A model generated the notes under the pieces. The model searched no databases and was not told the DNA's origin. It saw nothing but the letters and a program-made list of their open reading frames with translations. This document shows, one piece after another, positions 1 to 9,428 of a stretch of DNA of 64,000 nucleotides. Within the stretch, counting starts at the first letter, position 1. Every line of letters begins with the position of its first letter. The position numbers were made by a program, and so were the translations under genes. The DNA is from a virus, in the IMG/VR virus record IMGVR_UViG_3300025133_000036, positions 62,001-126,000 of that record; one strand, 5' to 3'.

Positions 1-356
1 AGTGGTTCAATTTTCATATATCTACATTGCCAGCATTCCAATTTACAGAATATATAGGCAATACTGAAAATCCACAGTTTTATACAGAACATATAGACGT
101 GTTTTGGGTTACAGAAGCTCCTTTTCATAGAAAACTTTCAGCGGTAGTACAATTATCAGAAAATACTGAGTATACAGGTGGAACATTAGAGTTTACTTCT
201 TCTAATCAACCGCTGCATGATCAACAAATATATGAAATGGCTCAAAAAGGTACAGTTATTTTTTTCCCATCATTTCTGCAACATGCAGTCTCACCAGTGA
301 CAGAGGGGTTACGACATAGTTTAGTTGGATGGTTTGAAGGACCTAAATGGAGATAA
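1..356 (+). CDS. 2OG-Fe(II) oxygenase (prolyl-4-hydroxylase/PiuC-like), 5'-truncated by window edge
   Basis: The reading frame is open from base 3 with no stop upstream, so this is the C-terminal end of a gene that begins outside the window. The TTG at base 27 is only an internal codon. The visible protein holds the Fe(II)-binding facial triad of the 2-oxoglutarate dioxygenase fold: HxD in TEHIDVF, the distal His in FLQHAVSPV, and the 2OG-binding Arg in LRHSLVGW. The stretch VIFFPSFLQHAVSPVTEG is typical of the prolyl 4-hydroxylase/PiuC branch. The substrate is unknown; the neighbouring glycosyltransferases suggest a protein or glycan-linked target (inference). The stop lies just ahead of the ATG of the next gene, so the two are probably translated together. 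Confidence 0.85.
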   Translation, partial: WFNFHISTLPAFQFTEYIGNTENPQFYTEHIDVFWVTEAPFHRKLSAVVQLSENTEYTGGTLEFTSSNQPLHDQQIYEMAQKGTVIFFPSFLQHAVSPVTEGLRHSLVGWFEGPKWR

Positions 357-357
357 C

Positions 358-1422
358 ATGAAAAAGTTTTGTATTAATACATTAGTACATAATGCTAAAG
401 ATAGAAAAAGATTGCTTAAATCTACAATACAATATTTTATGACTAACACTGATTTAAATCAAGAATTAGATTGGTATGTACTTGTTAATGGATCTACAGA
501 TAATTGGAAAACTTTTGCCACACAAATAACGTCAGAATTTTCAAATATTAATTGGCATTTTGAACATTCAGAAGTCAATTTAGGTGTTGGGGCAGGAATT
601 AATAAATTAAATCAGATTTCAAGTGAATACGAGTATACATTATTTTTAGAGGGAGATTGGTTTTGTGTTCCTGAACATGTATCATTTATACCTAAAGATT
701 GGCTATCAACATCTTTAAAATATCTCGATACCAATGTAGATATTTCACAAATAGTTTTACGAAAATATATAGATGATACTGATGATAGACAGTATGGTTA
801 TGGGTATTGGATTCAGAATGAAAATGTGGACAAAGTAGATACTTTTAACGGTATTGAATTTATAAGACTTCTTAAACGTGAATATTCAAACAATCCACAT
901 ATTCGACGAAATAGTGAGTATTTCACCACCGGAATATTTCCGTTAAAGGAATTTTATGATGAGAAAGGAGTACCTTCAGAACATAAAGATCATGTCGATT
1001 GGGGTCAAGCCGAAATACATGCTGAATCTAAAGGCTATAACATAAAATCTGTATTTCCAAAATTTGGAAAATTTATACACGGCGACGGATACTCGTACGA
1101 TTTACAATTACTTCAACCAACAGGCTGTGGATCTTGTAAATACGGATTAATGACTCCTATAAAAATGTGGTGCTATTCTTGTACTGATGATAATGATTTT
1201 GGGCAATTTTCACAACATCAACAATTTTTTGAACGCAATATACATCCTGTATTAAATGAGTCAATTGACAAAGCTAAACAAATTTGTAGAACATATCATA
1301 CGGCCGATCATGATGAAGTTTTTGTTAAAAGAAAAAACTCTTATAAATTATCAGAAGAAGAATTAAACGATGAAGAACGCTTCAATCCAGTCAGTCGTAT
1401 AACAAAAGAAGGAACAACGTAA
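358..1422 (+). CDS. Family 2-like glycosyltransferase (GT-A fold)
   Basis: This 355-residue protein starts at the ATG at 358, which has GGAGA just upstream; an upstream TTG in the same frame would extend it into the previous gene and is unlikely. The N-terminal part has the GT-A layout: a beta strand with WYVLVNGSTDN (residues 39-49), then LGVGAGINKLN (75-85), then the acidic nucleotide-sugar/metal region LFLEGDW (95-101). A Cys-rich patch (CGSCKYG and CYSC, roughly residues 258-277) may bind metal. The donor and acceptor sugars cannot be read from the sequence. It overlaps the next start codon by one base (TAATG), showing a translationally coupled operon. Confidence 0.75.
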   Translation: MKKFCINTLVHNAKDRKRLLKSTIQYFMTNTDLNQELDWYVLVNGSTDNWKTFATQITSEFSNINWHFEHSEVNLGVGAGINKLNQISSEYEYTLFLEGDWFCVPEHVSFIPKDWLSTSLKYLDTNVDISQIVLRKYIDDTDDRQYGYGYWIQNENVDKVDTFNGIEFIRLLKREYSNNPHIRRNSEYFTTGIFPLKEFYDEKGVPSEHKDHVDWGQAEIHAESKGYNIKSVFPKFGKFIHGDGYSYDLQLLQPTGCGSCKYGLMTPIKMWCYSCTDDNDFGQFSQHQQFFERNIHPVLNESIDKAKQICRTYHTADHDEVFVKRKNSYKLSEEELNDEERFNPVSRITKEGTT

Positions 1423-2348
1423 TGTTAAGACCTGAAAATATATTTTGCCATGAAACTTTTGATGATGGCGTTTTTATATTCATAGAAGATAATTTATTTA
1501 ATGGATGGATTGCATCAAAATATAAAATAAATGAGCTTTTACTTGGAACACAAAAAGTTGTAATAAGCGACAACCTTCGCCAAGACGTTATTGATGAATA
1601 TGCAACACAAGGTATAATCATACAAGAAGCGTGGGAAGTTCAATTTCCTATTTCTGATTCGAGTCAAGCATTTGATCCTTTATATGTCAAATATAATTCG
1701 GGCACCAGTGAAGTAACTTCAAAATTAGGTACACTTGAAAAGTTTTACGTATATGGTTCTGGATTCCATAATACTGATGCTAAAGAGATTATAGTTGTCG
1801 ATAATTTTTATGAAGATCCCATGGCGATCAGAAACTTTGCTATCAATAATTTACAGTTTGAAGAGAAAGAGTATCACAGAGGCCTTTCTACCGCACCATG
1901 GACTTTATTTGGAACACAAGAGAAATTCGAAAAAATATTGGGTACGAATATACTCGATTGGAATAATCCAAATTTAAGAAATGGTCAATTTCAATATGTA
2001 ATAGGAAGCGATCCTATAGTTCATCATGTCGATGAAAATATCATGGCCGGCTTGGTATATTTAACACCAGATGCTCCGTTCGATTCCGGAACGAGTTTAT
2101 ATCAAAGCAAAATATCAGAAAAAAGGAAGTATGATCCCAATGGACCAGATACCACGGAATACGAGAAAGTATTCAATGACAATTTTTATAGTCGATATAA
2201 ATTTACAGAAACTGACAGAATTGGAAACGTTTTTAATAGATTAGTACTATTTAATTCGTTTAATATACATTCTGCAACACAACACTTTGGAGCAACCCTT
2301 ACAGATGCACGATTCTTTCATATATTCTTTTTTAACGTGGAATTCTAA
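1422..2348 (+). CDS. Putative 2OG-Fe(II) oxygenase (DUF6445-like)
   Basis: A 308-residue protein. The N-terminal 110 residues are not recognised. The C-terminal half starts with IIVVDNFYEDPMAIRNFA, an opening common in phage-borne dioxygenases of the DUF6445 type. HVD at residues 202-204 is a good HxD metal site, FNIHSATQHFG offers the distal His (283 or 288), and DARFFHIFFFN carries an Arg at 297 in the place of the 2OG-binding Arg. It therefore probably hydroxylates an unknown substrate. It is the second of four such oxygenases in the window and sits between two glycosyltransferases. The family name is from memory of motif style; the catalytic assignment is an inference from the triad. Confidence 0.65.
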   Translation: MLRPENIFCHETFDDGVFIFIEDNLFNGWIASKYKINELLLGTQKVVISDNLRQDVIDEYATQGIIIQEAWEVQFPISDSSQAFDPLYVKYNSGTSEVTSKLGTLEKFYVYGSGFHNTDAKEIIVVDNFYEDPMAIRNFAINNLQFEEKEYHRGLSTAPWTLFGTQEKFEKILGTNILDWNNPNLRNGQFQYVIGSDPIVHHVDENIMAGLVYLTPDAPFDSGTSLYQSKISEKRKYDPNGPDTTEYEKVFNDNFYSRYKFTETDRIGNVFNRLVLFNSFNIHSATQHFGATLTDARFFHIFFFNVEF

Positions 2349-4210
2349 TGAAGATTGACATTATAACACGCTGTACACGACTAGACAATCTAGCAAAAAT
2401 ACAGCAAAGCATATACGATAATAAATTCGGCCATAATATTTCCTGGCATATTTTATTTGATACTTCAGTGATACGAGACATACCGGCAGAACTTATTGAA
2501 AATTTATCATTAGACTCTCGAACGACTCTTCATTACATTAAAGGTCAGAAAGGTGATTTACTTTATCCTCAGTCAATGCCTGTTGTTAAACAATTCTCTA
2601 CTGGATGGGTCTATTATCTTGATGATGATAACATGTTACATCCTAATTATTATGAAGAAATGTACGCGCATGAACACACAAAAGTTAAACATCCAGATAA
2701 AATAATTATTGGAAATCAATTTGTCAATTTCAAAGACTTTACTGGTCAAGAGTATCGACAGGCATCCCCGGACAATACTAAATATCAACATGTTGATTTA
2801 GCACAAATAACATGGCATTCTTCAATATTTAAGGTTTATAATTTTATAGGTGACTATGCAGCGGATGGAAAATTAGTTGAAAAAATACATATCGATCATC
2901 CAGATTGGTTCACTTTTATTGATAGAGAATTATGTTATTATAACTACTTGGTTAATTCACCAAATAAGTTTGTTCCAAAAGTTATGTATATTGGCCCAGG
3001 TAAACCAATGTTAAAGTCAGATCAACCAGTAGACTGGGAAGATAGCGATTTAAATGTTTTACATTTAAAGAATGATAATAACATATCTGAACATCTCTAT
3101 TCATTTAACCCGGATGCTATAATAACTTTAACGGATGATCCTTTAAAAGTTCCTGAATTATATAATCAAGGACTTGAAGTTAGAAATAAATGGTTTACCG
3201 CATCTGATATCGACAGCAAAGAAAGTCTTAAAAAGGCCGGCGATGCTGCATATCGGGTTGCAATGTACAACATACTAGTAAATGATGTACAGAAAGACAT
3301 GGTTTCTTGGTTTACGCCAATATACAATACAGGCGAAAGACTTAGACACACCTATCAGTCTTTACAGAATCAGACAAATCCATATTGGGAATGGGTACTC
3401 GTAAATGATTCAACGGATGGTAATGTAACTATCTCTATTGCTGAAGAAATTGCAAAAATGGATCCACGAGTAAAGTTATATGATTTTGTTAATAAGAGCG
3501 GCGGAATAGTTGGAGAAGCGAAATACAGAGCAGCAGTACTATGCAAGGGAGAATTATTAGCGGAATTAGACCATGACGATTATTTAACACCAGAGGCTAC
3601 ACAAATGTTATATGATGCGATGGAAGCTTATCCTGACGCTGGATTTTATTATACTGACAGTGTTGAAGTTGATGAAGATTGGGTGTCATTAGAATACGGT
3701 GAAGGCTTTGCATGTGGATACGGTCAATATAGAGACGAAACTGTAATGGGAAGAAAGTTTAGTGTTCAAATTACACCAAACTTAAACCCAAAAACGATAA
3801 GACACATTGTAGGTGTGCCAAACCATATAAGATCTTGGAGAAGAGATTTATATTTTCAAATAGGTGGTCACAATAGAGGATTATCAATAGCGGACGATTA
3901 TGAACTTCTCGTTAGAACTTTTTTATCAACTAAAATGTGCTTAATACCTAGACTCGCTTACATTCAATTCATATATAATGATGGCTTGAATACAAATACA
4001 CATAGCACGTCAAGACGTGACATACAACGAAGAGTTAGAACTATACAAGAGCATTATAATGAAGATATTGCAAAAAGATTTGAAGATTTTGGATTAAAAG
4101 ACTGGGCGTATGAAGAAAACCCTAGTTATCCCGGGAACGTAGAATCTAAGTACGGCGATGAAGAAAATTATGTTAACTATATCCATGGAGAAGCAATATG
4201 GTCACAATAG
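2348..4210 (+). CDS. Two-domain glycosyltransferase (tandem GT-A domains)
   Basis: This 620-residue protein looks like two GT-A domains in one chain. The first (about residues 1-210) begins MKIDIITRCTRLDNL and has the acidic motif VYYLDDDNMLHPNYY. The second (about 315-560) begins SWFTPIYNTGERLRHTYQSL, continues WVLVNDSTDG, and has the DxD-like LLAELDHDDYLTPEA. The second domain is a standard GT2 family enzyme, and the first is more diverged. A two-domain enzyme can add two sugars in turn (known for some polysaccharide synthases; inferred here). It overlaps the gene before by one base and the gene after by 13 bases. Confidence 0.75.
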   Translation: MKIDIITRCTRLDNLAKIQQSIYDNKFGHNISWHILFDTSVIRDIPAELIENLSLDSRTTLHYIKGQKGDLLYPQSMPVVKQFSTGWVYYLDDDNMLHPNYYEEMYAHEHTKVKHPDKIIIGNQFVNFKDFTGQEYRQASPDNTKYQHVDLAQITWHSSIFKVYNFIGDYAADGKLVEKIHIDHPDWFTFIDRELCYYNYLVNSPNKFVPKVMYIGPGKPMLKSDQPVDWEDSDLNVLHLKNDNNISEHLYSFNPDAIITLTDDPLKVPELYNQGLEVRNKWFTASDIDSKESLKKAGDAAYRVAMYNILVNDVQKDMVSWFTPIYNTGERLRHTYQSLQNQTNPYWEWVLVNDSTDGNVTISIAEEIAKMDPRVKLYDFVNKSGGIVGEAKYRAAVLCKGELLAELDHDDYLTPEATQMLYDAMEAYPDAGFYYTDSVEVDEDWVSLEYGEGFACGYGQYRDETVMGRKFSVQITPNLNPKTIRHIVGVPNHIRSWRRDLYFQIGGHNRGLSIADDYELLVRTFLSTKMCLIPRLAYIQFIYNDGLNTNTHSTSRRDIQRRVRTIQEHYNEDIAKRFEDFGLKDWAYEENPSYPGNVESKYGDEENYVNYIHGEAIWSQ

Positions 4211-5016
4211 TTATACCTACACTTTGGAAAGCTCCGGACTCATTACGTCACACGTTAAAATCGTATGAAGATAATGCACATGACTATCCAGATACTGAAT
4301 TTATTTTAATAGATAATTCAAATTCCGATTATACATCTGATATTATAAACGTAATTAAGCCCCGTAAAAATCTAGGTGTTAATCCAGCATGGAATATTGG
4401 TGTTGATATAGCAGCCAATGAACATGTGATAATAATGAATGATGATGTTACTATTAATTTTAAACCATTATTTAAATGCCTTAGTGCACTTGATCTTAAC
4501 AACCTAAAGTATTCAACAATTACCGTGGATCCACGTCATATTTGTCAATCTGAAACGATTACGAATAATGATGATGATGAAATTAAAATAGTTAGAAACT
4601 TTCATGGTCGATATTTTGGTTTTGGTTGTTTTTTTATGATAAGAAAATCTACCCATCACTCTATCCCGCGAAAGTGGTCTATTTTCCATGGAGACGACTT
4701 TATTTACTATGTACAAGAACATCAACTCCAGCAAAAAGCTTACATGTTCAAAAATTTATTTCTCCCGGGTAGATTTTCAGTAACTTCTGATGAATGTCCA
4801 CCAGGTCAACTTGACGCAGAACACGCATCTTGGACTGAAACGATAGAAGCTATTGATGTGTATTATCGACGACTTGGATCACCATTTCATACAGGTGATT
4901 TGATAGACGATAAAGTTTGTGGATGTACTATTTGTAATTGCGACGCAAACCCAGGTAATGTTGCCCATTGTATAGAATCTAGGCACGAATGTTGTAATCA
5001 TGAAATCGAAATTTAA
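4198..5016 (+). CDS. Family 2 glycosyltransferase with Cys-rich C-terminus
   Basis: A 272-residue protein with the GT2 core: VTIVIPTLWKAPDSLRHTL at the N-terminus, FILIDNSNSDYT, RKNLGVNPAWNIGVD, and the acidic EHVIIMNDDVTINF. The last 40 residues are rich in Cys (CGCTICNCD, then CIESRHECC) and could bind zinc or iron; I do not recognise this tail. The start at 4198 lies inside the end of the preceding glycosyltransferase, and its stop overlaps the next gene by 17 bases, so it is part of one tightly packed glycan operon. Confidence 0.75.
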   Translation: MVTIVIPTLWKAPDSLRHTLKSYEDNAHDYPDTEFILIDNSNSDYTSDIINVIKPRKNLGVNPAWNIGVDIAANEHVIIMNDDVTINFKPLFKCLSALDLNNLKYSTITVDPRHICQSETITNNDDDEIKIVRNFHGRYFGFGCFFMIRKSTHHSIPRKWSIFHGDDFIYYVQEHQLQQKAYMFKNLFLPGRFSVTSDECPPGQLDAEHASWTETIEAIDVYYRRLGSPFHTGDLIDDKVCGCTICNCDANPGNVAHCIESRHECCNHEIEI

Positions 5017-5620
5017 AAATATTTTTTCCCCGTTCATATGGACTACTTCCATACAAGAACATAATAAATTAAAATCCTATATGCTGCCGCAAATTGAACA
5101 GGGCCGCGCGCAAGGCGATAACAGTCCTGATTGGTATGTTGATACTTCATATGATATGGATCATACAATTGACTGGTGGCCGTGTATAGAAGTTTATAAG
5201 AAATATGTTAATGAGTTCCATAATGAATATTTCGGTCAGTATCCAAATTGGCAAATTTCTGGTGAACCATGGTACACTGCGTATGGAAAAAATCAATCTG
5301 CTCAAGTACATGATCATATACCAGATCATTTTTCTGTTTTACATCTACTTAAATATGATAAAGAAGTACATAAACCAACAACCTTTATAAACCCTCTTCA
5401 GTCACTTGGAAGAGCTTTATATACGCAAGGACCAATTGCCGATCTTTTAAGAAGTAGTCAAGATTTCAGAGGCAATGGAACACTTTTTAATAATTGGTTT
5501 TTTTCTGAAGCAAAAGAAGGTGATATCGTTATTTGGCCGAGTGTATTAGAACACTTTGTTCAAAAAAATGAAGTTGACGATTTACGAGCAACTATAGCAT
5601 TTAATTATTTAATAGAATAA
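5000..5620 (+). CDS. Putative 2OG-Fe(II) oxygenase (Tad-like)
   Basis: A 206-residue protein with the double-stranded beta-helix signature of the small phage-type dioxygenases: QVHDHIPDHFSVLHLLKY (metal ligands probably H104 and H106, in the HxH/HxD position), then EGDIVIWPSVLEHFV with the distal His near residue 181, and RATIAFN with the 2OG-binding Arg. In related proteins the first motif is followed by a strand reading like SGVYYL, here SVLHLL. The substrate is unknown. It overlaps the end of the preceding glycosyltransferase and is followed closely by an epimerase gene. Confidence 0.6.
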   Translation: MKSKFKNIFSPFIWTTSIQEHNKLKSYMLPQIEQGRAQGDNSPDWYVDTSYDMDHTIDWWPCIEVYKKYVNEFHNEYFGQYPNWQISGEPWYTAYGKNQSAQVHDHIPDHFSVLHLLKYDKEVHKPTTFINPLQSLGRALYTQGPIADLLRSSQDFRGNGTLFNNWFFSEAKEGDIVIWPSVLEHFVQKNEVDDLRATIAFNYLIE

Positions 5621-5629
5621 AGGATAAGC

Positions 5630-6526
5630 ATGAAAAACATATTAGTTACAGGCGGTGCAGGATTTGTCGGTACAAATTTGATAAAAAAATTAGTAAACCA
5701 AGGACACAGAGTTTTATCAATTGATAATTATTCAACGGGTACTCGAGAAAATGAAATAGACGGGTGTAAGTATTGGGATTTCGATTTATCAGATGATACT
5801 CCTTTTGACGAAATTTTACTTACCATGCAAATTAAAAAAATAGATTGTATATACCACTTGGCAGCATTAGCGAGAATTCAACCGTCGTTAGTACATCCAG
5901 ATCGGACAATAAAGAACAATTTTATTTCAACTCTTAATATTCTTGAATATGCCCGATTAAACAATGTTCAAGTTATTTATTCAGGATCTAGCTCATACCA
6001 TCACGGATTATATGGTAGCCCATATTCATGGTCAAAATGGACTGGTGAAGAATTATGCAAGCTTTATTCACGAGTTTATGATATTAACACGAGCATATGT
6101 AGATTTTACAATGTATATGGACCCCACCAAATATTAACAGGTGATTATGCAGCAGTTGTTGGTATATTTCAACATCAATTTTTAAATAATCAACTTTTGA
6201 CTATTACTGGGAATGGTGAGCAACGAAGAGATTTTACACACGTATCTGATATAACAGATGCACTTATATTATTAATGACAAAAAATAACCGAGCGGATAT
6301 ATTCGAGTTAGGACGTGGAAAAAATCATTCCATCAATGAACTAGCAGATATGTTTGGTTTAGAGAAAACTTATCTTCCTCCACGAAAAGGAGAATATGAT
6401 AAAACACTATGCGACTATACAGTTGCACATGAAAGACTTGGATGGCAACCGTCTTTAGACTTAAATGACTATATAAATGAGTGGTTGCAAACAAACAACA
6501 TAAACAAGGAGAATAATCATGGCTGA
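5630..6526 (+). CDS. NAD-dependent sugar epimerase/dehydratase (GalE-like SDR)
   Basis: A 298-residue extended short-chain dehydrogenase/reductase acting on nucleotide sugars. The NAD-binding Rossmann motif is VTGGAGFVG (residues 6-14). The catalytic YxxxK is YSWSK (132-136), with the upstream Ser in YSGSSSYHHG. The following GRFYNVYGPHQ-like stretch (CRFYNVYGPHQ) is characteristic of UDP-glucose 4-epimerase-like proteins. It probably supplies an epimerised sugar nucleotide to the neighbouring transferases. It has a ribosome-binding AAGGATAAG before the ATG and overlaps the next gene by 8 bases. Confidence 0.85.
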   Translation: MKNILVTGGAGFVGTNLIKKLVNQGHRVLSIDNYSTGTRENEIDGCKYWDFDLSDDTPFDEILLTMQIKKIDCIYHLAALARIQPSLVHPDRTIKNNFISTLNILEYARLNNVQVIYSGSSSYHHGLYGSPYSWSKWTGEELCKLYSRVYDINTSICRFYNVYGPHQILTGDYAAVVGIFQHQFLNNQLLTITGNGEQRRDFTHVSDITDALILLMTKNNRADIFELGRGKNHSINELADMFGLEKTYLPPRKGEYDKTLCDYTVAHERLGWQPSLDLNDYINEWLQTNNINKENNHG

Positions 6527-6830
6527 AATAAAATTCACCGATGAGGAAATGAAGTCGCTTAATGAGATTCAAACGCAATATAGAAATTTGCAGATGTCTA
6601 TGGGCGCATTAAAGCTTCAACAAATAGCCCACGAAAAACAACACGAGACACTTGAACAAGCCGAAACGGATATGTTATTAAAACTGTCCGAAATGCAGAA
6701 TAGTGAGGCAGACTTAGCTAAAACGTTAAACGACAAGTATGGTCAAGGGTCTTTAGATCCGGCTACAGGAGTTTTTACGCCGAATGAAGTTCAACCAGTT
6801 GCTGCAGATGATAAACCTGCAGATGATTAA
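6519..6830 (+). CDS. Small coiled-coil protein upstream of tail sheath (unknown)
   Basis: A 103-residue protein that opens MAEIKFTDEEMKSLNEIQ and is almost entirely helical and charged up to residue 75, with heptad-like spacing (coiled coil). A short conserved-looking tail follows (YGQGSLDPATGVFTP), then an acidic end. I recall similar small proteins in other marine T4-like phages, but no function is known to me. It is preceded by AAGGAG and overlaps the epimerase gene, yet is followed by a promoter-like region in front of the sheath gene, so it closes the first operon. It could be a minor virion or assembly protein (inference). Confidence 0.7.
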   Translation: MAEIKFTDEEMKSLNEIQTQYRNLQMSMGALKLQQIAHEKQHETLEQAETDMLLKLSEMQNSEADLAKTLNDKYGQGSLDPATGVFTPNEVQPVAADDKPADD

Positions 6831-6863
6831 CTATCATAAACAGCATTTTGACGTTTAGGGAAT

Positions 6864-6913
6864 ATATTTATTAAAGAAATATATTGTCTGTAACGACAAT
6901 CATTAACGTTAAT
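6864..6913 (+). promoter_or_regulatory. Candidate late promoter and hairpins upstream of tail sheath gene
   Basis: The 99-base gap before the sheath gene contains ATATTTAT at 6864-6871, an octamer also found upstream of two other structural genes (9389, 11047). It is followed by a 6-bp hairpin, ATTGTC/GACAAT (6883-6900), and a perfect 12-base palindrome ATTAACGTTAAT (6902-6913). T4 late promoters are TATAAATA boxes, so a phage-specific variant is plausible. This is inferred from position and recurrence only. Confidence 0.4.
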
Positions 6914-6929
6914 TAACCGGAGAAATTCA

Positions 6930-9308
6930 ATGGCCGAGAGAATCGTCTCACCAGGCGTATTTACTCGAGAAAAAGACTTGTCATTTCTACCTCAAGGAAT
7001 TGCAGCTATCGGTGCAGCAATTATAGGACCAACCAAAAAAGGTCCTGCATTTGTACCGACAGTTATTCGTAATTTTACTGATTTTAAAGAAATGTTTGGA
7101 GGTCTATCTCAAGATTTATACGTTCCGTTTACCGTAAGAGAGTACTTGCGCAGTGCTGGTACGGTAACAATAGTACGTGTTCTTGGATTAGGTGGATATA
7201 GCGTAGGACAAATTGCAATTGGAGCTCATGCTTCAGGATCTTCAGGATCTGCCAATTATAAAACCTATGCCGTGTTAGCACCAAATGCAACGGACGCAAC
7301 TGCAACTTTTGCAGGAACAACTGTATCAGGTACAGTTGGGGGCTTTGAAGTAGTAAGTGGATCTTATGTCACTTCAGCCTCATTAACTACAACCAATGCA
7401 AAGTGGGTTGAAAATGTATTTAGTAAAAGTCCATTATCAACAAAAGCTGCTGGCGCTACGGCACCATGGTATCTTTATAAAGTATATAAGGCAGCCGCAT
7501 TAAGTAACTTAACTAGTGCTTCTGCAACCGTAGATACAGAAATAGGAACAATTTCACTAGCCCAAGATTATCAAAACGCATCAACACCAATGATTACTTC
7601 ACAAAAAATTGATGGTGCAACTGATGACCTTTTTAAAGTAAAATTAAGGTCACATGGTGAAACTGATACTCAAACAAGCTATAAAGTAGGTATCCTCAAT
7701 GTAAAAAAAGCCGGCACAGTAGCTGGTTCTGATTATGGTACCTTTTCTGTTCAAGTACGCTCAATTGATACGCAAACGTGGAAAGAATCTGATGATACAA
7801 TTGTTGAACAGTTTGACAATTTAAGTATGGATCCAACAGCCGCTAATTATTTTGCTCGTAAGATCGGTGATAGATATGTAACAATAGACACAAATGGTAA
7901 ACTCACCTACAATGGTGATTGGCCAAACATGTCTAAATATATTTACATTTCTGATGCTACTGATATACAAGCAGGTAATAAGCCTAAGTCGTATGTACCA
8001 TTTGGTCATGCTGCTGTAATTCAATCACATGTTTCGTCATCAAAAGCAAACTCAAGTTCAGAAGTAGCCGTATCGTTTACAACTGGACAGGTAAACTCTA
8101 CAACGTCCGCATTTGACACGACCGTTTTCCATGGCTTTAATTATTCAAGTCAAGATAACAGACAATTTCTTGGACCTGTAGACACTGCAGCTAAGGCATA
8201 TGCAAATGTGACATTCAGCTTGAATGACATGACTGGTCATACCGATGCTACAGCAGCAGATTTTGCTGGATCTTCAACGTTTGTAACAAGTGCTTCAAAT
8301 ATAGCACTTGGATCTTCAAATGTTGCGCAGCATAAGTTTGTTATCCCTTTCCAAGGTGGATTTGATGGAGCTAATCCAGCGAAAGAAAAGAAAACAGCGG
8401 GTAATATCACTGCAACCAATCAGCAAGGCTTTGACTGTTCAACTGCAACTGCAAGTGGATCAGTAGCTTATAAGCGTGCTATGGATGCAGTAAGTAATCA
8501 GGACGAGTTTGACATCAATATGCTTGTCACACCAGGCTTGATTTACACATTACATCCAAACCCAATCAATCATGGAATATCAGTTGTCGAAGCTAGAGGC
8601 GATAGCTTTTATGTATTCGATGCATCTACTTGGTCAGCGAACATATCAGCTACTACTAATGCTGTATCAACGCTAGATACCAATTATGCAGCAACATATT
8701 ATCCATGGGTGAAAGTACTTGATGATAGTATTAATTTGCCAACTTGGGTACCACCTTCAGTAGTATTACCAGGAGTATATTCTCAGAACGACAGAGTCGC
8801 TCATGAATGGTTTGCTCCTGCCGGTTTGAATAGAGGTGGATTGAGCAACGTAATTGAAGCAAAAACAAGATTAACTCACGCCGAGCGTGATCTTCTATAT
8901 GAAGATAGAATTAATCCTATTGCTTCATTTCCAGGTCAAGGTGTTGTAGTTTTCGGACAGAAAACCTTACAAGCTAAACCTTCTGCTCTTGATAGAATCA
9001 ATGTAAGAAGACTATTAATCAGATTGAAGAAATTTATTGCTTCTTCAAGCAGATATTTAGTATTTGAACAGAATACTGTTGCTACACGTAACAGGTTCTT
9101 AAACATTGTTAATCCTTACTTAGAATCAGTACAGTCCAATTCTGGTCTGTCTGCATTTAGAGTTGTTATGGATGATTCTAATAATACGCCTGACGTAATA
9201 GATCGAAACCAATTAGTTGGTCAGATCTTTGTTCAGCCGACACGTACTGCAGAGTTCATTGTATTAGACTTCGTTGTACAACCTACTGGAGCAAGCTTCC
9301 CAGCTTAA
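6930..9308 (+). CDS. Contractile tail sheath protein (gp18-like)
   Basis: A 792-residue protein, longer than T4 gp18 (659 residues). The N-terminus, SPGVFTREKDLSFLPQGIA followed by IGAAIIGPTKKGPA, is the hallmark of T4-type sheath proteins. The C-terminal sheath domain is clear: AHEWFAPAGLNRGGLSNV, LTHAERDLLYEDRINPIASF, a FGQKTL motif, and RLLIRLKKFIA. The middle (about residues 100-560) is rich in Ser, Thr and Ala and carries extra surface domains, which explains the length. Sheath subunits polymerise around the tail tube and contract on infection. The gene has its own promoter-like region and a strong terminator after it. Confidence 0.95.
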   Translation: MAERIVSPGVFTREKDLSFLPQGIAAIGAAIIGPTKKGPAFVPTVIRNFTDFKEMFGGLSQDLYVPFTVREYLRSAGTVTIVRVLGLGGYSVGQIAIGAHASGSSGSANYKTYAVLAPNATDATATFAGTTVSGTVGGFEVVSGSYVTSASLTTTNAKWVENVFSKSPLSTKAAGATAPWYLYKVYKAAALSNLTSASATVDTEIGTISLAQDYQNASTPMITSQKIDGATDDLFKVKLRSHGETDTQTSYKVGILNVKKAGTVAGSDYGTFSVQVRSIDTQTWKESDDTIVEQFDNLSMDPTAANYFARKIGDRYVTIDTNGKLTYNGDWPNMSKYIYISDATDIQAGNKPKSYVPFGHAAVIQSHVSSSKANSSSEVAVSFTTGQVNSTTSAFDTTVFHGFNYSSQDNRQFLGPVDTAAKAYANVTFSLNDMTGHTDATAADFAGSSTFVTSASNIALGSSNVAQHKFVIPFQGGFDGANPAKEKKTAGNITATNQQGFDCSTATASGSVAYKRAMDAVSNQDEFDINMLVTPGLIYTLHPNPINHGISVVEARGDSFYVFDASTWSANISATTNAVSTLDTNYAATYYPWVKVLDDSINLPTWVPPSVVLPGVYSQNDRVAHEWFAPAGLNRGGLSNVIEAKTRLTHAERDLLYEDRINPIASFPGQGVVVFGQKTLQAKPSALDRINVRRLLIRLKKFIASSSRYLVFEQNTVATRNRFLNIVNPYLESVQSNSGLSAFRVVMDDSNNTPDVIDRNQLVGQIFVQPTRTAEFIVLDFVVQPTGASFPA

Positions 9309-9327
9309 CCCAACTAGGTACACATAT

Positions 9328-9362
9328 AAAAAAGCCCGGACTTAATTGATCTGGGCTTTTTT
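9328..9362 (+). terminator. Rho-independent terminator after tail sheath
   Basis: An inverted repeat AAAAAGCCCGGA / TCTGGGCTTTTTT with an 8-base loop is followed directly by a run of T. The stem is GC-rich against a very AT-rich background. It ends transcription of the sheath gene 20 bases after its stop codon and lies just ahead of the next candidate late promoter. Confidence 0.9.
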
Positions 9363-9388
9363 ATGTCTCGTTTTTTCTCCGGTTCCTA

Positions 9389-9396
9389 ATATTTAT
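9389..9396 (+). promoter_or_regulatory. Candidate late promoter ATATTTAT upstream of tail tube gene
   Basis: The octamer ATATTTAT lies 32 bases before the tail tube ATG and just after the terminator of the sheath gene, so a new transcript must start here. The same octamer precedes the sheath gene and the small gene at 11091. No consensus -35 box is evident, as expected for phage late promoters. Confidence 0.4.
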
Positions 9397-9428
9397 AATC
9401 AAATAATATACTTTAATGGAGAATTAGA